Below, piece by piece: positions 58,706 to 64,000 of a DNA stretch of 64,000 bases. Source of the DNA: Vibrio sp. CB1-14 (lineage in GTDB: Bacteria > Pseudomonadota > Gammaproteobacteria > Enterobacterales > Vibrionaceae); the NCBI RefSeq assembly GCF_040412085.2, contig NZ_CP115920.1, positions 2,418,001 through 2,482,000 of the forward strand. Direction: 5' to 3'. Numbering within the stretch: position 1 is the stretch's first letter; each line of letters opens with the position of its first letter. The translations under genes were made by a program, and so were the position numbers. The notes below the pieces were generated by a model. The model searched no databases, was not told the origin of the DNA, and saw only the letters and a list, made by a program, of their open reading frames with translations.

Positions 58706-59323
58706 GTGGCTAATACACTTTATGACCGTACTATAGCGTTTGCAGGGATTTGCCAAGCCGTTGCCCTCGTTCAACGTGTTGCTAAAGACGGTTACTGTGA
58801 TTCAGACGCGTTTGAAACCTCAATCAAAGCGATCACTAACATGAACCCGTCGAATACACTTGACGTGTTCGGTATCGAGTCTGATCTAAGAATCGGACTC
58901 GAGTGCCTAGTGAATGGGATCGACAGCACCCCTACGGGTAGCGAAATCACCCGCTATATCATTAGCTTGATGGCTCTAGAACGTAAACTAAACTCTCGCA
59001 ATGACGCTATGGCGCAGCTTGGTGACCGCTTGCAAATGGTTGAGCGTCAACTTGATCACTATGAGCTACTCGATGAGCAAATGATCAGCAACCTCGCTAG
59101 CGTTTACTTAGACGTCATCAGCCCAATTGGACCTCGCATTCAAGTGACGGGGACTCCAGCAGTACTTCAGCAAACCTCTACGCAGCAGAAAGTACGCGCT
59201 CTGCTACTGTCTGGTATTCGTAGTGCTGTTTTATGGCGACAAGTAGGTGGTAAGCGTAGACACTTAGTTTTCGGACGCAAGAAAATGATTGAACAAGCAC
59301 AGATTCTGCTTGCTCGAATGTAA
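58706..59323 (+). CDS. hflD: High-frequency lysogenisation protein HflD homologue
   Basis: HflD is a peripheral membrane protein that in E. coli reduces lambda CII DNA binding; its cellular role is otherwise unclear. The 205 residues are mostly helical ([30 protein letters not shown]). The start is GTG 58706, with TAGGAGAACTAC before it. It is between mnmA and purB, as in E. coli. Confidence 0.94.
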   Translation: MANTLYDRTIAFAGICQAVALVQRVAKDGYCDSDAFETSIKAITNMNPSNTLDVFGIESDLRIGLECLVNGIDSTPTGSEITRYIISLMALERKLNSRNDAMAQLGDRLQMVERQLDHYELLDEQMISNLASVYLDVISPIGPRIQVTGTPAVLQQTSTQQKVRALLLSGIRSAVLWRQVGGKRRHLVFGRKKMIEQAQILLARM

Positions 59324-59406
59324 TTCAACAATGCGTTGCCATTAAGCTTCTAGGAGCTTTTACTACGTAGATTCGCATCAATTCAGAACAAGTATTCGCT
59401 TTAAGT

Positions 59407-61048
<1,642 letters not shown>

Positions 61049-61094
61049 GGCTGGACGACTCTACTTAGCGATAGCGCTAGTTTGAGTGCAAAAT

Positions 61095-61130
61095 AAAACG
61101 GCGGCGATAATGATATCGCCGCCGTTTTTA
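61095..61130. terminator. Bidirectional terminator after purB
   Basis: A 15-bp stem (AAAACGGCGGCGATA / TATCGCCGCCGTTTT) with a 4-nt loop lies between convergent purB and the DUF3833 gene. Confidence 0.88.
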
Positions 61131-61179
61131 CGTCTGTGTACCAAGTCCTTGTAGCGGCAGAGATGCTGCTTTGGGAACC

Positions 61180-61716
61180 CTACTGCTTTTGAAAAAACAG
61201 GGTAATTGTTCCAACTTCCATACCGAACTTGCGGATGCTAGTTAGGTTGAACAGATGTTTGTCATCCTGCCGGTACATCCAATCATCAAACGCTACCGTG
61301 TACGTTGAACCGTCGACTTCCAATTCAAAGTCATACTGCCAACGAAGCGCGTTACCAACCACCTCGCCTTTGGCTTCACCGATGATATCGTCAGCTCGGC
61401 CTTGGTATGTTCCATCAGCCAGTCGCTCTATTGTCCAAATACGCTGATCCAATTCGCCATCGTCGAACACGAAGTCTTCAACCAGTGTGATCTGATCTCC
61501 CTGTACAGTGCCAACAATAATGACTTCAAAGCGACGGGTTTGTTTGTCGGTGTAATCTTGCACCATGCCCCAAGCCTTTGTTTCGCCTTCAAAGTACTCA
61601 AATAAATTAAACTCGGGATTAGAACCTTGATAGTCCTTCAAATCAGCACTGCAAGCACTGAGCAGTAGGACGAGAGGAAGCACCAAGAATGAAGCCAACC
61701 ACCGCATACGTTTCAT
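61180..61716 (-). CDS. DUF3833 family lipoprotein
   Basis: The 178-residue protein starts with a lipoprotein signal (lipobox LSAC, Cys22). The mature part has the DUF3833 pattern (FNLFEYFEGETKAWG, DDGELDQRIW and AFDDWMYRQD). The family is of unknown function but recurs next to cyclopropane fatty acid synthase genes. It is the last gene in the minus-strand cluster, 9 bases after its upstream neighbour, and ends before a terminator. Confidence 0.88.
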   Translation of the reverse strand: MKRMRWLASFLVLPLVLLLSACSADLKDYQGSNPEFNLFEYFEGETKAWGMVQDYTDKQTRRFEVIIVGTVQGDQITLVEDFVFDDGELDQRIWTIERLADGTYQGRADDIIGEAKGEVVGNALRWQYDFELEVDGSTYTVAFDDWMYRQDDKHLFNLTSIRKFGMEVGTITLFFQKQ

Positions 61717-61725
61717 TATTATTCC

Positions 61726-62280
61726 TTATTGTCGATTCATGCCTATCAGCTGAGCGCGTAGCTTAGGGTACTGAGTATTATTGCCCAACCAAATCGACAG
61801 AAAACCGTCATTGAGAGACTCATCTTCAATACGGCCCACGTTCTGCATCGGTTTGTCGCGGTTTAAATAGTAGAAATTACCCGAAGCACCGTCGGTCACG
61901 TATATCAGCTGATGGCCATCGGCGACACTTGGAAAAATGTCATACAGCTTCGCAATCCAACGACTTCGTGTCTCTTTATCGATGCCCATTTTCTCCCATT
62001 GATCGAGCGTCGCTTCCAGTAACTGGTCTCGGCTAATATCACGCTGGTACTCAATGCGCAGCGCGATAGGATGAGGAGACACATCGCTTCCCAACGCATA
62101 AGTGCCTTGGGGCGCAAGCAGCTGTGAGCGGTATATATCAAAGAACAGCCATGAGAGCTGAGCCTCTCCGACGACTTTCCACTGTCCCCAACCTTCATAA
62201 CTCACGGGTCTGTCGCTGGTTGCAGAGGCGCTGCCCACTGCCAACGCTAAACCTAATCCAAGTAACCCTTTAGCTTTCAT
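61726..62280 (-). CDS. Chalcone isomerase-like periplasmic protein
   Basis: This 184-residue protein has a Sec signal ending near residue 20 (GSASA) and a body like the chalcone-isomerase fold (YEGWGQWKVVGEAQLSWLFFD, IYRSQLLAPQGTY). Bacterial members are thought to bind fatty acids or lipids rather than chalcone. Clustering with cfa and DUF3833 supports a lipid role in the envelope. It overlaps the DUF2878 gene by 11 bases. Confidence 0.88.
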   Translation of the reverse strand: MKAKGLLGLGLALAVGSASATSDRPVSYEGWGQWKVVGEAQLSWLFFDIYRSQLLAPQGTYALGSDVSPHPIALRIEYQRDISRDQLLEATLDQWEKMGIDKETRSRWIAKLYDIFPSVADGHQLIYVTDGASGNFYYLNRDKPMQNVGRIEDESLNDGFLSIWLGNNTQYPKLRAQLIGMNRQ

Positions 62281-62785
62281 GACTCACCTTCCGCTCCGAG
62301 TATGTGCTCAATCGAAGAACAACGAACACGATGGCAACCCATTGCAAAAAAAGTAGCGCCATCATCGTAAAAATAGAAAGGTGTGTATCCACAGCGCCGA
62401 GTTTGAATCCTGCGAAGTAACTTAGCGCTCCTCCCACACCACCCACTATTACTACGATGGAAATCGGATAAGATGTCAGAAAACTAGCAAGAAAGTTCGC
62501 ATACCAAGAAAAAATAAGCCATAGAGCCACTAGCCATATAGGAATCAACGTCGAATCAAAGACCAACACACCAGCCAGTGCGTTCGCACTATCCACGACT
62601 AAACCCAGCCCAACAATAGCTCCCCAGATAGGCAGTGACAGGTTGAGCTGTTTGAAGGTAGTCACAACGGTGATCGCTGCGATGGCAAGTGCGAGCCATT
62701 GAAAACGCTCCTGACCCAATACGGATAGCGCCCACATCAGTTGGAACCAAGTACTCACTATCAACAACTTCCATCCACGACTCAT
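62270..62785 (-). CDS. DUF2878 family membrane protein
   Basis: The 171-residue protein has about five hydrophobic helices and belongs to DUF2878, a family often placed after cfa. No function is known. It ends in a basic tail and overlaps the chalcone isomerase-like gene, and starts 26 bases after cfa ends. Operon position suggests a role in lipid modification at the inner membrane. Confidence 0.82.
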   Translation of the reverse strand: MSRGWKLLIVSTWFQLMWALSVLGQERFQWLALAIAAITVVTTFKQLNLSLPIWGAIVGLGLVVDSANALAGVLVFDSTLIPIWLVALWLIFSWYANFLASFLTSYPISIVVIVGGVGGALSYFAGFKLGAVDTHLSIFTMMALLFLQWVAIVFVVLRLSTYSERKVSHES

Positions 62786-62811
62786 GATCGCTCTACTCCA
62801 TTTAGCTGATA

Positions 62812-64000
62812 CTATTGGCCGCGCTGAAACGTGACATGGACAGTACTGATGCTCTTCGCTCTAAAGCCACCTTCGCAGTAGCAGAAGTAATAACGCCACA
62901 TACGGATAAAACGTTCGTCGTATCCGAGCTCACGCACGCGTGTTAACGCCGCTTCAAAACGAAGGCGCCAGTCCACTAAGGTTTTCGCGTAATCCTGGCC
63001 AATGTCGAATAAGTCGCGGACGATCAAATCGGTGTGCTTAGTGGTGTTTGATGTTAGCGCGGTAATGGAAGGCAAGAAGCCACCAGGGAAAATGTATTTC
63101 TGGATAAAGTCGACGTTGTCAGAGTAATAATCATAGCGCTGGTCGGCGATAGTAATCGCTTGTATCGCCATCAAACCTTTGGGTTTCAGTAGCGATTGGC
63201 ACTTCTTAAGGTAGGAAACTAAAAACTGCTTACCCACTGCCTCAATCATTTCAATTGAAACTAACTTGTCGAATTGCCCCTCAAGCAGACGATAATCTTG
63301 TTTAAGCAGGATAATTTTATCTGTCAGCCCCTCTTCGGCAACCCTTTGCTGCGCATATGCATACTGCTCTTCAGAGATGGTGGTGGTTGTGACACGGCAG
63401 CCATAATGTTTCGCCATGTAAATCGCCATGCCGCCCCAACCTGTGCCAATTTCCATCACATGGTCGCTCGGTTGCAGTTTCAGTTGCTGGCACAAACGAT
63501 CCATTTTATTGATCTGCGCTTGCTCTAAGGTGTCTGTGTCTTGTTGATAGACGCCTGATGAGTACAGCATTCGGTCATCGAGGAAAGTTTCATAAAGGCT
63601 GTTCCCTAGGTCATAGTGCGCCTCAATGTTCTCTTTCGATTTAGTAACCGTGTTACGATTCACCCAGTGACCCAGCTTGTACATGATTCGGGTCAGCAGG
63701 CTCGATTTATCTTCAATCGAATCCAAGGCGGCAAGGTTAAGTGCCATCAGCTCCATTAACGCAGAAAGATCTGGGCTATCCCACCAATCATCCATATACG
63801 CCTCACCAGCGGCAATACTCCCACCTTGAAGCAAGCGTCGGTAAAATTCAGGATGCTTCACTTCGATGACGGCCGCTGGTTCATTTGATCGTGGTGAGCC
63901 AAAGCGCTCTTCCACTTGGCGTGTACTCGCACCGTCGCTATAAAAGCTCTCGATGATAGTTAACGTACCAATTTCCAATTTCTGCAAACACCCAAAGGCA
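62812..64000 (-). CDS. cfa: Cyclopropane-fatty-acyl-phospholipid synthase, C-terminal part
   Basis: Cfa transfers a methylene group from S-adenosylmethionine to unsaturated acyl chains of membrane phospholipids. The frame stays open to the right edge (residues AFGCLQKLEIGTL are in frame across the TTG at 63987), so the 5' end is missing. The SAM motif VMEIGTGWGGMAIYMAKHYG and the segment YDLGNSLYETFLDDRMLYSSG are typical. The C-terminal catalytic segment YFCYCEGGFRAKSI is complete. In the cluster with DUF2878, the chalcone-isomerase-like gene and DUF3833. Confidence 0.95.
   Translation of the reverse strand, partial: AFGCLQKLEIGTLTIIESFYSDGASTRQVEERFGSPRSNEPAAVIEVKHPEFYRRLLQGGSIAAGEAYMDDWWDSPDLSALMELMALNLAALDSIEDKSSLLTRIMYKLGHWVNRNTVTKSKENIEAHYDLGNSLYETFLDDRMLYSSGVYQQDTDTLEQAQINKMDRLCQQLKLQPSDHVMEIGTGWGGMAIYMAKHYGCRVTTTTISEEQYAYAQQRVAEEGLTDKIILLKQDYRLLEGQFDKLVSIEMIEAVGKQFLVSYLKKCQSLLKPKGLMAIQAITIADQRYDYYSDNVDFIQKYIFPGGFLPSITALTSNTTKHTDLIVRDLFDIGQDYAKTLVDWRLRFEAALTRVRELGYDERFIRMWRYYFCYCEGGFRAKSISTVHVTFQRGQ

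Overview
The window is a chromosomal segment of a marine gamma-proteobacterium, almost certainly a Vibrio. The reasons are the gene content and order: a DUF3360 permease next to pflB, pflB and pflA separated by an LpxR-family gene and a chemoreceptor, an NhaC transporter behind a lysine riboswitch beside a complete hisG-to-hisI operon, and an H-NS/gsk/mnmA/hflD/purB block. It reads as core genome. I see no phage, transposase, CRISPR array, rRNA or tRNA. Both edges cut a gene: an ATP-grasp ligase on the left and cyclopropane fatty acid synthase on the right.

Layout. 0-5.6 kb: tail of a glutamate-ligase-like gene, then a two-gene RND efflux operon. 5.7-12.1 kb: a Cache-type chemoreceptor, exonuclease III, and a four-gene basic amino acid ABC importer with an intercistronic terminator after the binding protein. 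12.5-22.7 kb: an unrecognised poly-Gly lipoprotein, then the fermentation locus (DUF3360 permease, pflB, LpxR-like deacylase, chemoreceptor, pflA). 22.8-30.2 kb: yfbU, the stress operon yeaG-yeaH-ycgB, a small membrane-anchored protein and sohB. 30.3-35.0 kb: yciK, glpT-glpQ and a patatin-like lipase. 35.2-40.5 kb: the SOS mutasome imuA-imuB-dnaE2 behind a near-perfect LexA box. 40.5-45.4 kb: a candidate 33-residue ORF, cheV, mlc, a second patatin paralogue in an operon with a YnhF-like 30-residue membrane protein, and a small beta-barrel protein. 45.5-52.9 kb: the whole histidine operon with its His-rich leader peptide and attenuator. 53-61 kb: NhaC-type transporter with lysine riboswitch, hns, gsk, mnmA, hflD and purB, with PurR boxes before gsk and purB. 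61.2-64 kb: DUF3833, chalcone-isomerase-like, DUF2878 and cfa, a membrane lipid cluster.

How it works together. Much of the window concerns amino acid supply (basic amino acid import, histidine synthesis with attenuation, lysine-controlled transport), anaerobic pyruvate metabolism, envelope lipid modification (LpxR-like, glpQ, two patatins, cfa) and stress response (SOS mutasome, YeaG kinase module, RND pump). Regulation is unusually readable: one LexA box, two PurR boxes, a his attenuator, an L-box riboswitch, a candidate FNR site, a candidate LuxR/HapR-type site and many clean intrinsic terminators.

The most interesting items are features short enough to be missed by gene callers (the YnhF-like peptide, the his leader peptide, the 33-residue ORF), the RND pump with a substituted proton-relay triad, a REPIN-like inverted pair with compensatory stem changes before purB, and the proposed translational switch of the lysine riboswitch. 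I did not find a clearly new multi-gene defence or mobile system.
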